Origin: Corynebacterium lowii
Lineage (GTDB): Bacteria; Actinomycetota; Actinomycetes; Mycobacteriales; Mycobacteriaceae
Assembly: GCF_001412085.1 (NCBI RefSeq)
Contig: NZ_LKEV01000002.1
Location: 124,001-188,000 of the forward strand
Reading direction: 5' to 3'
Length of the DNA stretch: 64,000 nucleotides
A program made the translations under genes and the position numbers. The notes beneath the pieces are model-generated. The model made no database searches, was not told the DNA's origin, and saw nothing but the letters and a program-made list of their open reading frames with translations. Below are positions 1 to 8,814 of the stretch, piece by piece (within the stretch, counting starts at the first letter, position 1; the number at the start of each line of letters is the position of its first letter).

Positions 1-879
1 GACGGTGGCGGCCAGGAAGGCTTCTTCCAGGGAGGGAGTACGGCGCTGCAAGCCCGCCACGGTGAGGTCGAGTGCGCGGCACATGGCCCCTACCTCGATG
101 GGGTCGTCCATGCCAAAAACGCGCAGCAGGTTATCTGCCCCGCGCTCCACCTGGATGCCCGCGCTAGCCAGCGCATCTTCCAGCACGTCGGGGCGGTCCA
201 CCTTCACCTCGATCACCGTCTCCCCACTGGTGCCCACGAACTCGTCCACGGTGCCCTCACGCACCAACTGTCCACGCCCGATCACCACCAGGCGATCCGC
301 CGTCATGGACATCTCGGAGAGCAGGTGGGAGGAGACCAGCACGGAACGTCCCTCGGCGGCCAGCTCCCGGATGCGATCACGCATCCAGTGCACGCCCTCG
401 GGGTCAAGGCCGTTGACGGGCTCGTCGAGAAGCAAGTGCTTGGGGTCGCCCAGCAGCGCGCAGGCCAGGCCGAAGCGCTGCTTCATGCCCAGCGAGTAGC
501 CGCCCACCTTCTTGTGTGCCACCTCCGCGATGCCCACGCGCTCTAGCACGTCGTCCACGCGGCTCATGGGTACCTTTTGCAGGGAGGCCATCATGCCCAG
601 GTGGGCGCGAGCGCTACGGCCGGGATGGAACCAGGTGGCGTCGAGCAGCGTGCCCACCACTTTGCCGGGGTGGCTGAGTTTGCGGAAGTCCGTGCCGTCG
701 AAGGTTGCCGTGCCCGAGGTGGGGCGTTCCAGCCCGACGGCCATGCGCATCGTGGTGGACTTTCCCGCACCGTTGGGCCCGAGGAAGCCAGTCACGAGGC
801 CATCGGGGACGGTGAAGGAAAGGTTATCCACCGCCTTTTTTGACTTATACGTCTTAGTGAGATTCTTGATTGTGAGCAT
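1..879 (-). CDS. ABC transporter ATP-binding protein (3' end beyond window)
   Basis: This is the nucleotide-binding subunit of an ABC transporter, probably of the drug or peptide export class that pairs with a separate permease. The first 293 codons are visible and the reading frame is still open at the window edge. The Walker A motif GPNGAGKST follows a typical N-terminus (MLTIKNLTKTY), and the signature-like stretch YSLGMKQRFGLA precedes the Walker B/LLLDEP segment and the SSH switch. The start is the ATG at 879. The two-component pair 940-2720 lies directly upstream on the same strand with a 60-base gap, so the transporter is probably controlled by, or co-transcribed with, that system. The substrate is unknown. 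The matching permease would lie outside the window. Confidence 0.9.
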   Translation of the reverse strand, partial: MLTIKNLTKTYKSKKAVDNLSFTVPDGLVTGFLGPNGAGKSTTMRMAVGLERPTSGTATFDGTDFRKLSHPGKVVGTLLDATWFHPGRSARAHLGMMASLQKVPMSRVDDVLERVGIAEVAHKKVGGYSLGMKQRFGLACALLGDPKHLLLDEPVNGLDPEGVHWMRDRIRELAAEGRSVLVSSHLLSEMSMTADRLVVIGRGQLVREGTVDEFVGTSGETVIEVKVDRPDVLEDALASAGIQVERGADNLLRVFGMDDPIEVGAMCRALDLTVAGLQRRTPSLEEAFLAATV

Positions 880-939
880 GGTTTTATCTTCGCCCCCGAA
901 CCCCGCTGCCCACATCGCCCTGCGGGTTGAAACCTTAGC

Positions 940-1626
940 TCAGCCTTGAGGATGATTAAGTAGCTCCTGTGGAGATACCACGCCGCGCCTGTACGCAAAA
1001 AGCACGGCCTGCACCCTATCCCTGGAACAGGTTTTCATCAGAATATGGCGCACGTGAGTTTTCACCGTGGCCATAGAAACAAACTCGCGCTCCGCAATCT
1101 CCTGGTTATTCAGCCCCAGCGCCATAAGGCGCAACACGTGCGTTTCCCGCTGCGTTAATTCCTCCACCGGGGCAGGAGGACTGCTTATCGGCGCCCCCTT
1201 TTCCGTCATATCGCGCAGCACATTCGCGGTGACTTTGGGGGATAACACTGCCTCGCCGGAATGCACCACGCGCACGGCGCGCAACAATTCCTCCGGTTGG
1301 GCGTCTTTGAGCAAGAAACCGCTGGCCCCGGCCTCGACAGCGCCGCGCACAAAGTCGTGCTCATCAAAGGTGGTGAGCATGATGATTCTGGTTTGTGGGT
1401 GCTGTTTCAGAAGCGCGCGGGTGGCCTCTATTCCGTCCATGCGGGCCATTTGCACGTCCATGAGCACCACGTCCGCCGGCTCTTGGGCTAATACCTGGTC
1501 ACCATCGCTCACGTCCCAAACCACCCGCATATCCGCCTGGGAACCGAGCAGCATCGCAAAGCCCGTGCGCACCAGGGGTTGATCGTCCACCAGCCCCACT
1601 CGGATCACTGTATTGTCCGCTTTCAT
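940..1626 (-). CDS. LuxR/NarL-family two-component response regulator
   Basis: This 228-residue protein is a DNA-binding response regulator. An N-terminal receiver domain (residues about 8-125) shows the acidic pair DD at 14-15, the phospho-acceptor Asp57 in VVLMDVQM, the conserved Thr in MLTTFD and Lys in FLLKDA. A C-terminal LuxR-type helix-turn-helix follows (about 150-215; LTQRETHVLRLMALGLNNQEIA). Its start overlaps the stop of the histidine kinase gene by 4 bases, so the two are co-transcribed and translationally coupled. By family precedent it activates or represses the adjacent ABC transporter in response to an envelope or antibiotic signal; that target is an inference from position. 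No symbol is assigned because several paralogous systems of this type exist in corynebacteria. Confidence 0.93.
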   Translation of the reverse strand: MKADNTVIRVGLVDDQPLVRTGFAMLLGSQADMRVVWDVSDGDQVLAQEPADVVLMDVQMARMDGIEATRALLKQHPQTRIIMLTTFDEHDFVRGAVEAGASGFLLKDAQPEELLRAVRVVHSGEAVLSPKVTANVLRDMTEKGAPISSPPAPVEELTQRETHVLRLMALGLNNQEIAEREFVSMATVKTHVRHILMKTCSRDRVQAVLFAYRRGVVSPQELLNHPQG

Positions 1627-2720
1627 AGGGCCACCTGTGCTTTCACTACGAACTCTCCGTTTTCCCTCTTCACCTCTAACCGGCCTCCCTGAGCCAGCAA
1701 ACGCTCCTCCATACCAATGAGACCAAAGCCACCCTCATTGGGCTTGCTCTCTGTGGGATTGTGAGATTGAATCAATAGCATTTGACCTTGAGTTTCGACC
1801 TTGATCCCACCCGTGGCCGTGGAGGAGTACTTGAGCATATTCGTGAGTAATTCCTGCATGGTGCGATAAATAGTGAATTGAACGAACGTAGGAAGATCCG
1901 CAGGAATATCGCCTAAGCCAATAACGGTAAGCTCCAAACCATTGCGGCGAGCATCCGCCACCAGGGCCGCTATATCGGCTACACCTGGGGCCGCGTTACG
2001 TTCCCGCCCTCCCTCTTCCCGCAAAACTGAGAGCAAACCCCGCATTTGAGTCAGCGCCTCCCGGGAGGTCTGTGAGATAGTTTCCAAGGTCTCTGCCGCC
2101 ATCTGCGGGTTCTTAACAGCGTTATATCGAGCGCCATCCGCCAGCGCAATCACCCCGGAAAGATTATGAGCGATAATGTCGTGCATCTCCCTGGCGATGC
2201 GGGTGCGCTCTAGGGTTCCGGCGAGTTCGGCCTTCTCTCGCATCAGTACGATAGTTTCGGAGCGTTGACGCAACAGCGTGCCCAGTAGCCAAAAAGCCAC
2301 AATGGGAATAATTCTACCCGTAAATGCCCCGAGCATCCCCCAGGTATCATACACTTCATGCAAGCGCGCAAGACAAGCGAGAAAAATAACACCAACTATA
2401 TAGGATATATAAATAATAGAAATGTACCAGCCGCATAAAGTGGCAACGAAATATGAAAAATATATAAGGGCAATGAGAACTATCCCGCCCCCTTCGGACG
2501 TCCCAGAAAAAAGCGCAATAGTAACCAATACCCCCACAAATATAATCAAAACATTGGGCGCACGGCGAAAGAATAATGCAACGAGGACCAGCAGGGACAT
2601 AGTAGTAGCTTTAACCGGCCCCTCATCCCAGTAAGCAGCCACAGTAAGCACAGCAAATAAAACTAGTACTACTTTGCCGGTTCCCCGTGCAATCTTCTTC
2701 CACCACGCCGCGCTCATCAT
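1623..2720 (-). CDS. Sensor histidine kinase, HisKA_3 (NarL partner) type
   Basis: This membrane sensor kinase partners the downstream regulator. From the ATG at 2720 it has 365 residues. Four to six hydrophobic segments fill about residues 15-150, followed by a short coiled-coil-like linker and a HisKA_3 dimerisation domain with the phospho-acceptor His180 in REMHDIIAHNLSG. The C-terminal ATPase domain has the N-box-like ELLTNMLKYSS and the glycine motif GFGLIGMEERL. There is no extracellular sensor domain of any size, as in intramembrane-sensing kinases tied to ABC exporters. In-frame alternatives are GTG 2738 (no good ribosome site) and ATG 2717, which sits 6 bases after GGGG. The coding region around 2300-2600 is visibly more AT-rich than its neighbours, partly because of the membrane segments. 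The signal sensed is unknown. Confidence 0.92.
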   Translation of the reverse strand: MMSAAWWKKIARGTGKVVLVLFAVLTVAAYWDEGPVKATTMSLLVLVALFFRRAPNVLIIFVGVLVTIALFSGTSEGGGIVLIALIYFSYFVATLCGWYISIIYISYIVGVIFLACLARLHEVYDTWGMLGAFTGRIIPIVAFWLLGTLLRQRSETIVLMREKAELAGTLERTRIAREMHDIIAHNLSGVIALADGARYNAVKNPQMAAETLETISQTSREALTQMRGLLSVLREEGGRERNAAPGVADIAALVADARRNGLELTVIGLGDIPADLPTFVQFTIYRTMQELLTNMLKYSSTATGGIKVETQGQMLLIQSHNPTESKPNEGGFGLIGMEERLLAQGGRLEVKRENGEFVVKAQVAL

Positions 2721-2762
2721 TTTCCCCACGCTACCCACCGGGTAGCGCCCCGCGCCTCATTC

Positions 2763-3524
2763 CTAGGGTTGATTCGCGCTCAACCCCGCCACCTCACCAA
2801 TCACGTAGGTAGCCGGGGAACGCACCTCGTAGCGCTCCATCGTCTCGGCCAGGGTTCCCAAGTCGCAGCGGAACACGCGCTGTTGGGAGGTGCTGCCCTC
2901 CTGCACGATGGCGCAGGGGGTGGTGGGCGCCAAGGGGGCGTCGATAAGCGCCTGAGCAATCGCCGGGGCCTGGCGTACCCCCATGATGACCACGATGGTG
3001 CCGCCGCTGCGGGCTAGGGCCTGCCAATCGACCTCCGAGCGCGGGTGGCCGGGTGGCAGGTGACCGGAAACGACGTGGAAGGAATGGACGAGGCCGCGCT
3101 GGGTCACGGGTACTCCGGCCAGGGCGGGCACGGAGACCGCCGAGGTCACGCCGGGTATGACCTCGCAGTCAATGCTGTGGCGCAGGCAGTATTCGTATTC
3201 CTCGAAGCCCCGGCCAAATACGTAGGGGTCTCCCCCTTTGAGTCGGGCCACGACCTTCCCCGCCTGGGCGTGTTCCACCAGGAGTTCATTGATCTTTTCC
3301 TGAGCGGTTTGGCGCTCGTAGGGCAGCTTGGCTACGTCGATGATCTCTTTGTGCGTGGTATCGCACAGCTGGTCCAACTCCCCCGTGGGGCCGAGGTGAT
3401 CGGTGAGAATCACCTCGGCGCGCTCTAGGGCCTTCATGCCGCGCACGGTGATGAGGTCCCAGGCGCCGGGCCCTCCTCCCACGAGGTAGACGTGTCCGGG
3501 GTTGGGCTGTTGTGCTGCGCTCAT
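2763..3524 (-). CDS. cobA: Uroporphyrinogen-III C-methyltransferase
   Basis: This 253-residue enzyme transfers two methyl groups from S-adenosylmethionine to uroporphyrinogen III, giving precorrin-2, the precursor of sirohaem and cobalamin. The tetrapyrrole methylase fold is shown by the N-terminal VYLVGGGPGAWDLITVRG loop (about 12-29), the RLKGGDPYVFGRGFEE motif (about 94-109) and the VIPGVTSAVSVPALAGVP segment. It is a stand-alone methyltransferase, not the three-domain CysG fusion. No precorrin-2 dehydrogenase or ferrochelatase gene is adjacent, so a role in sirohaem for nitrite or sulfite reductase is likely but not shown here. It starts at the ATG 3524, 147 bases downstream of mqo on the same strand. 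Confidence 0.95.
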   Translation of the reverse strand: MSAAQQPNPGHVYLVGGGPGAWDLITVRGMKALERAEVILTDHLGPTGELDQLCDTTHKEIIDVAKLPYERQTAQEKINELLVEHAQAGKVVARLKGGDPYVFGRGFEEYEYCLRHSIDCEVIPGVTSAVSVPALAGVPVTQRGLVHSFHVVSGHLPPGHPRSEVDWQALARSGGTIVVIMGVRQAPAIAQALIDAPLAPTTPCAIVQEGSTSQQRVFRCDLGTLAETMERYEVRSPATYVIGEVAGLSANQP

Positions 3525-3587
3525 GGGGCATGAGTGTACCCGCCGCCCCAGCCCAACCAGGCCTTTATAACCAGCAGCCCCGGCAAC

Positions 3588-3648
3588 GCACGAGCCGCGC
3601 CTTGCCTCCCGGGAAGAGCACCCAGGGAAAGCAAAGCGCGGCTCGTGC
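3588..3648. repeat. 13-bp perfect inverted repeat between mqo and cobA
   Basis: GCACGAGCCGCGC at 3588-3600 is repeated in inverted orientation at 3636-3648. The 35-base centre can extend the stem imperfectly (CTTGCC and CTCCC against GGGAAAGCAAAG). It lies between the mqo stop and the cobA start. No T-run follows on either side, so it is a weak candidate for an intrinsic terminator. It may instead be an RNA-stabilising or attenuating hairpin at the mqo 3' end. Confidence 0.6.
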
Positions 3649-3671
3649 CGCTGCCATGCAGCAGAAGAGTA

Positions 3672-5159
3672 TTAATCCTCCAATTGCAGCGTGCGCTGCG
3701 TGCTCTCCCACACCTGAGAGAACATGTCCGGCTCCCCGGCCAGCTTGTGGCCGTAGGAGGGGATCATCTCGATGAGCTTGTCTGCCCAGTCAATCATGCG
3801 TTCGCCAAAGCAGCGTTCCAGCAGTTCCACCATCGCCGCAGGAGCAATCGAGGCGCCCGGCGAGGCACCGAGCAGGCCAGCGATGGAGCCGTCGGTGTCA
3901 TTGACCAGAGCGGTGCCGAACTCTAGGGAGCCAAAGCGCGGGGCGGCCACGGGCTGAATCACCTGCACGCGCTGTCCGGCAATCACCGTCTCCCAATCCT
4001 TGCTCTCGGCCAGGGGCATGTACTCGCGCAGGGAGTCCACGCGGTGCTCAAAGTTCTTCAGCACCTCGGTGACCAGGTACTTGGTCAATCCGAACTCCTG
4101 GACGGCCACGCCCAGGTAGGAGGGGATATTATCCGGGCGGATGGACTTGAAGAGGTCAAGGTAAGAGCCCTTCTTGAGGAACTTGGGCGTCCACCCGGCA
4201 AAGGGGCCAAAGAGCAGGCCGCGCTTGCCGTCGATCACGCGGGTATCCAGGTGCGGCACGGACATCGGCGGGGCACCCACGCGGGCCTTGCCGTACACCT
4301 TGGCCTGGTGCTGCTCAATGAGTTCTTCATTGGTGCAGCGCAGCCACATGCCGGAGATGGGGAATCCTGCGATACCGCGCACATCGGCCACCCCGGCTTT
4401 GCGCATGAGGTCCAGGGCATAACCACCCGCGCCCACGAACACGAAGTTCGCGCGCACCACGGAGAGATCACCGGTGTGGAGGTTCTTCACGGTGATGCGC
4501 CACTTCTTGCCCTCGCGCTTGAGGGCCTTGACCTCGTGCCCGTAACGGAACTGGGTACCGGCGCGCTGGCCGGCGTCGAAGAACTGGCGGGTCAGCGAGC
4601 CGTAGTTGATGTCCGTACCGGCGTCGGTCCAGGAGATAGCCACGTCCTCGGAGTAATCGCGGCCGCGCGCCATGAGCGGAAGTTTCTCGGCAAACTCATC
4701 GCGGTCAGCGGTGAACTGCATATCGGGGAAGAGCGGGTGGTTCGCCAGCACCTCGTAGCGGCGTCGCAAGTAGCCCACCTGATCCTCGCCCTGCGCCAGG
4801 GATACGTGCGGCACGGGGTTGATGAAGTCGCGGGGGGAGGGCAGCACGCCGCTGGTGACCTGGTGGGACCAGAACTGGCGGGATACCTGGAACTTCTCGT
4901 TGATCGCCACGGCCTTAGTGACGTCAATCTTGCCGTTCTTCTCCGGCGTATAGTTCAGCTCGCACAGGGCGGAGTGCCCGGTACCGGCGTTGTTCCAGGG
5001 GGAGGAGGATTCCATCGCCGCGCCGTCGAGGCGCTCAAACACCATCTGCGTCCACGTGGGTTCCAGTTCGCGGAGCATGGCACCCAGGGTGGCGCTCATG
5101 ATGCCCGCACCGATGAGTGCGACATCCACCTCGTCGCTGATCTTTGTACTCTCAGACAC
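3672..5159 (-). CDS. mqo: Malate:quinone oxidoreductase
   Basis: This 495-residue peripheral membrane FAD enzyme oxidises malate to oxaloacetate and passes electrons to the quinone pool. In corynebacteria it is the main malate-oxidising step of the citric acid cycle. Evidence is the N-terminal dinucleotide site VALIGAGIMSATLGAML (about 13-29), the family stretch SSPWNNAGTGHSALCELNYTP, and the C-terminal GSIAGLLGASPGASIAP that closes the FAD site. Length matches the family. The start is GTG 5159 with AGAGG ten bases upstream. It is monocistronic in appearance: the divergent hydrolase gene lies 262 bases away and cobA follows after an inverted repeat. The upstream gap holds a possible minus-strand GATAAT box near 5331, which I consider weak. 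Confidence 0.97.
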   Translation of the reverse strand: MSESTKISDEVDVALIGAGIMSATLGAMLRELEPTWTQMVFERLDGAAMESSSPWNNAGTGHSALCELNYTPEKNGKIDVTKAVAINEKFQVSRQFWSHQVTSGVLPSPRDFINPVPHVSLAQGEDQVGYLRRRYEVLANHPLFPDMQFTADRDEFAEKLPLMARGRDYSEDVAISWTDAGTDINYGSLTRQFFDAGQRAGTQFRYGHEVKALKREGKKWRITVKNLHTGDLSVVRANFVFVGAGGYALDLMRKAGVADVRGIAGFPISGMWLRCTNEELIEQHQAKVYGKARVGAPPMSVPHLDTRVIDGKRGLLFGPFAGWTPKFLKKGSYLDLFKSIRPDNIPSYLGVAVQEFGLTKYLVTEVLKNFEHRVDSLREYMPLAESKDWETVIAGQRVQVIQPVAAPRFGSLEFGTALVNDTDGSIAGLLGASPGASIAPAAMVELLERCFGERMIDWADKLIEMIPSYGHKLAGEPDMFSQVWESTQRTLQLED

Positions 5160-5407
5160 TTGCTCTTTACCTCTTCATTTTCGTTGCACTGGCGGCCGCC
5201 AAGCGGGTCTGTGCCCGTGCGCAGACACCCGCCGAGCCGCTTCCTGCTCACGCGGGCCACAGTCAGTGACCTACACCTTACGCCCCCAGGGGGCGAATCC
5301 GCGCATTATCCCACGAGTTTTTGGTATAAAACGGGTGTTCTGCCATGCCATCGCCGCCGAATGACACCCCCGATTCCCTCCCCCGCTTGCCCGCCCGCGA
5401 GACTGTC

Positions 5408-5413
5408 TACACT
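5408..5413 (+). promoter_or_regulatory. Likely -10 box for leaderless hydrolase transcript
   Basis: TACACT ends 8 bases before the ATG at 5422, and no Shine-Dalgarno sequence precedes that ATG. This spacing would put the transcription start at or next to the start codon, a frequent arrangement in corynebacteria. No convincing -35 box is seen. The rest of the 5160-5421 gap holds no gene that I can support. Confidence 0.5.
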
Positions 5414-5421
5414 AGCTCAAT

Positions 5422-6441
5422 ATGAATCACACCTCCGAGGAAAGTTTGCACTGGGGCGAGGACATACTGGGGGACGGCTTTTCCGCCACCACCCTGGACT
5501 TTGGGCGCGACCCCGACGGCGAGGGGGAGGCGGTGGCCACCCTCGTGCGTGCCGACGCCTCCGTGGGCACTGAATCTGCGCAAGGTAACGGTAAACCTGC
5601 GGTGCTGTGGATACACGGCATGACCGATTACTTCTTCCAAGCCCACGTGGCCGAGCAATTCGCGGAGCACGGCTACCCCTTTTACGCCCTGGATCTGCGC
5701 AAGTGCGGGCGCTCCCACCGGCCAGGCCAGCACTGGCACTACACCAGCGATCTGCGCCACTATTACCCGGAGCTCACCGCCACGGCCCGGATACTCGTGG
5801 AGCGCCACGGCAGCGTCGTTCCGCTGGCGCATTCCACCGGCGGGCTCATCGCTACGCTCTGGCTTGACCACCTGCGCAGCACCGAACCCGCGCTATTCGA
5901 TTCCGTGCCCGCGATGATTCTCAATAGCCCGTGGCTGGACATGCCCTTCCCCAACGCCGTGGTCCTCGCCACCAAGGCGCTTACCTCCACCGTCGGCAAG
6001 GTGCGCCCCCTGCTTTCCCTGCCACAGAAAGAGGTGAGCGCCTACGGCCAATCCCTGCACCAATCCCTCGGCGGCGAGTGGGATTATGACACCACCATGA
6101 AACCCCTGGGCGGGCACCGTAAATATTACGGCTGGATCAACGCGATCTTTGCCGGACAGGCGGCAGCCCAGGAGCAAAAGAAACTCCCCACTCCCCTACT
6201 CACCCTGTGTTCCTCCCGTTCCTGGTTAGGCCACGAGTACTCGGCGGCCGCCGATAGCGCCGATACGGTGCTGGACGTGGACCAGATTCAGCGCATAGCC
6301 CCTATGCTCTCCGAGCGGTCCACGGTGCTGCCCATTGATTCCGCGCGCCACGACGTTTTTCTCTCTACCCCCCTGGTGCGCGAGGAAGCCTTTGAGGCCA
6401 CCTTTGACTGGCTGGATACTGTACTCAATAAGACTAAATAA
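5422..6441 (+). CDS. Alpha/beta hydrolase (serine aminopeptidase S33-like)
   Basis: This 339-residue soluble protein has an alpha/beta-hydrolase fold. After a variable N-terminus, LWIHGMTDYFF (about 62-72) forms the oxyanion-hole HG motif, LAHSTGGLIATLW (about 134-146) is the nucleophile elbow with Ser136, and DSARHDVFLS near 302-311 supplies the catalytic His. It resembles monoacylglycerol-lipase or lysophospholipase-like hydrolases of the S33 group. No signal peptide is visible, so it probably acts in the cytoplasm. It is followed after 19 bases by mtr on the same strand, with a ribosome site (AAGGAAGG) before mtr, so the two are probably one transcript. The substrate cannot be told from sequence. 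Confidence 0.88.
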   Translation: MNHTSEESLHWGEDILGDGFSATTLDFGRDPDGEGEAVATLVRADASVGTESAQGNGKPAVLWIHGMTDYFFQAHVAEQFAEHGYPFYALDLRKCGRSHRPGQHWHYTSDLRHYYPELTATARILVERHGSVVPLAHSTGGLIATLWLDHLRSTEPALFDSVPAMILNSPWLDMPFPNAVVLATKALTSTVGKVRPLLSLPQKEVSAYGQSLHQSLGGEWDYDTTMKPLGGHRKYYGWINAIFAGQAAAQEQKKLPTPLLTLCSSRSWLGHEYSAAADSADTVLDVDQIQRIAPMLSERSTVLPIDSARHDVFLSTPLVREEAFEATFDWLDTVLNKTK

Positions 6442-6460
6442 ATAAGGAAGGAACTGTACC

Positions 6461-7852
6461 GTGACCAGCCCCACCAAACACTACGGTCTCATCGTGATCG
6501 GCTCCGGTTCCGGCAATAGCCTGCCCCCGGAGTTCGACGACCTCTCCATCGCCATCGTGGAGGAATCCCGCTTTGGCGGCACCTGCCTCAACGTGGGGTG
6601 CATCCCCACCAAGATGTACGTGTATGCCGCCGACCTCGCCCTAGACACCCGCCACGCCGCCGAGCTCGGGGTCAACGCCCAGGTGAACTCCGTGGAGTGG
6701 CCGGCGATTGTCTCCCGCGTATTCGAGCAGCGCATTGACCCCATCTCCCAGGGCGGCGAGGAATATCGGCGCGGGCCGCAGACCCCCAATATCGACGTTT
6801 ACGATCAACACGCGGTATTCGTGGGCGAGCGCACCCTGCGCACCGGCCAAGGGGATACTCCCGTTACTATCTCTGCCGATAATGTGGTGATCGCCGCGGG
6901 CTCGCGCCCCATGATTCCCCAGGTGATCGCAGACTCCGGCGTGAAGTATCACACCAATGAGACGATCATGCGCCTGCCCGAGCAGCCGGAATCGCTGATG
7001 ATCGTGGGCGGCGGATACATCGCTATGGAGTTTGCCCACGTATTTGAGGCCCTGGGCACCCGCGTGACCATCATCAACCGCTCCGATTCCCTACTGCGCC
7101 ACCTGGACGCGGAGATCAGCCAACGGTTTACGGAACTTGCCGCCGAGCGCTTCGACGTGCGCTTTAACGCCGAGATTAAATCCCTCACCCAAGACGCTGA
7201 CGGCGGGATTACCGCTACGCTCAGCGACGGCAGCACGGTAACTAGTTCGCAGCTCTTGGTAGCCACCGGGCGTATCCCCAACGGCGACCGCTTGGAGGCC
7301 CAAGCGGGGAACGTGGCCGTGAACAAAGGCCGCGTGGAGGTAGATGAATACGGCCGCTCCACCACCGCCCCCGGTGTATGGGCGCTAGGCGACGTCTCCT
7401 CGCCTTACCTGCTTAAGCACGTGGCCAACGCGGAGGCCCGCGCCGTGTGGCACAACCTCCTCCACCCCGAGGACCTACACGCCATGCCCCATGAGCACGT
7501 TCCGGCGGCGGTGTTCACCCACCCGCAGATTGCCACCGTGGGGCTCACCGAGGAACAGGCCCGGGAAACCGGGGCGGACGTGACGGTGAAGGTACAGAAA
7601 TACGCCGATGTGGCCTACGGCTGGGCGATGGAGGACACCACCGGAATAGTGAAGCTCATCGCGGATCGCTCCACCGGCAAACTCCTGGGCGCGCACCTCA
7701 TGGGGCCGCAGGCCTCCACGCTGATCCAGCAGCTCATTACGCTCATGGCCTTTGACATTGACGTGCGCCAGGCCGCGCGCGAGCAGTACTGGATTCACCC
7801 GGCGCTGCCCGAGGTGGTGGAAAACGCCCTGTTGGGGCTGGAGCTGGATTAG
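6461..7852 (+). CDS. mtr: Mycothione reductase
   Basis: This 463-residue NADPH-dependent FAD flavoenzyme reduces mycothiol disulfide, so it is central to thiol redox balance in actinobacteria, which lack glutathione. The N-terminal FAD site ([13 protein letters not shown]) and redox-active disulfide [13 protein letters not shown] (about 37-49) are clear. The NADPH site is [13 protein letters not shown] (about 184-196), and the C-terminal catalytic dyad region is [16 protein letters not shown]. The GSGSGN in place of GxGxxG and the overall length match the mycothione branch rather than lipoamide dehydrogenase or mercuric reductase. It starts at GTG 6461 with AAGGAAGG upstream. The stop is four bases from the stop of the convergent map gene. 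Confidence 0.95.
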   Translation: MTSPTKHYGLIVIGSGSGNSLPPEFDDLSIAIVEESRFGGTCLNVGCIPTKMYVYAADLALDTRHAAELGVNAQVNSVEWPAIVSRVFEQRIDPISQGGEEYRRGPQTPNIDVYDQHAVFVGERTLRTGQGDTPVTISADNVVIAAGSRPMIPQVIADSGVKYHTNETIMRLPEQPESLMIVGGGYIAMEFAHVFEALGTRVTIINRSDSLLRHLDAEISQRFTELAAERFDVRFNAEIKSLTQDADGGITATLSDGSTVTSSQLLVATGRIPNGDRLEAQAGNVAVNKGRVEVDEYGRSTTAPGVWALGDVSSPYLLKHVANAEARAVWHNLLHPEDLHAMPHEHVPAAVFTHPQIATVGLTEEQARETGADVTVKVQKYADVAYGWAMEDTTGIVKLIADRSTGKLLGAHLMGPQASTLIQQLITLMAFDIDVRQAAREQYWIHPALPEVVENALLGLELD

Positions 7853-7856
7853 GGGT

Positions 7857-8747
7857 TTACTGCGCAGGCTGTTCCGTAGGCAGCGTAAGAATCTCGTTGC
7901 CGTCCTCGGTAATCACAATGGTGTGCTCGAACTGCGCGGTGAACTTGCCATCGCGGTTCTGCACGGTCCAGCCGTCATCCCAGATGTCGTATTCCAGGCC
8001 GCCCAGGTTAATCATGGGCTCGATGGTCAGCGTCATGCCGGGTTCCAGCACGTCACGGTAGGTATCGGAATCGTAGTGCAGCACGATAAGCCCGTTGTGG
8101 AAGGTGGTACCCACGCCGTGCCCGGTGAAGTCCGTGACCACGTTGTACCCAAAGCGCTTGGCGTAGCTTTCAATCACGCGGCCAATCACGTTGATCTCGC
8201 GGCCCGGCTTGGCAGCCTTAATTCCGCGCATGGTGGCCTCGCGGGTGCGCTCCACCAGCAAACGGTGCTCCTCGGAGACGTCGCCAGCTAAGAAGGTGGC
8301 GTTAGTATCCCCGTGGACGCCGTTCTTAAAGGCGGTGACGTCGATATTAACGATGTCGCCGTCCTGGATCACCGTGGTATCGGGGATTCCGTGGCACACG
8401 ATCTCGTTGAGGGAAACGCAGCAGGACTTGGGAAAGTGCAGGTACCCCAGGGTGGAAGGGTAGGCGCCGTGCTCAACCATGTATTCGTGAGCGATGCGGT
8501 CAATCTCATCGGTGGTCACGCCCGGATTCACGGCGGCCCCGGCGGCGGCCAGGGCGTTGGCGGCGATGGTGGAGGCCTCGCGCATGGCCTCGATTGTCTC
8601 GGGGGTCTGGATGAAGGGCTCCCCGATATTTTCTTGTACCTCGTCCTTCCAGGCGTATTCCGGGCGAGCGATGTGCTCGGGCACGGTGCGGATGGGGGTG
8701 GGCTTTCCTGGGGTGAGTTTTGCACGGGTTGCAGACATGCCGCCCAT
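7857..8747 (-). CDS. map: Type I methionine aminopeptidase
   Basis: This enzyme removes the initiator methionine from nascent proteins using a dinuclear metal centre. Conserved ligands are visible: His in GYLHFPKSC, Asp in [11 protein letters not shown], Asp in GDTNATFL, His in [11 protein letters not shown], Glu in [10 protein letters not shown] and Glu in AQFEHTIVI. The N-terminal extension of about 40 residues ([22 protein letters not shown]) is typical of the longer actinobacterial enzyme. The start is placed at ATG 8747, which has GGAGG eight bases upstream and gives 296 residues; the next ATG at 8738 is possible. Frame-open codons farther upstream run into the divergent promoter region and are not used. 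Confidence 0.95.
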   Translation of the reverse strand: MGGMSATRAKLTPGKPTPIRTVPEHIARPEYAWKDEVQENIGEPFIQTPETIEAMREASTIAANALAAAGAAVNPGVTTDEIDRIAHEYMVEHGAYPSTLGYLHFPKSCCVSLNEIVCHGIPDTTVIQDGDIVNIDVTAFKNGVHGDTNATFLAGDVSEEHRLLVERTREATMRGIKAAKPGREINVIGRVIESYAKRFGYNVVTDFTGHGVGTTFHNGLIVLHYDSDTYRDVLEPGMTLTIEPMINLGGLEYDIWDDGWTVQNRDGKFTAQFEHTIVITEDGNEILTLPTEQPAQ

Positions 8748-8814
8748 CGTAGTCCCCTCCATCTGTTCACTCAGTCTTAACCCGCTCGCCATATCGGCGC
8801 GATAGGTTCGCCCT

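Noticed and set aside
4044..5573. 509-codon open frame on the plus strand opposite mqo
   Set aside because: It is antisense to mqo and runs into the hydrolase gene in another frame. No family motif is present.
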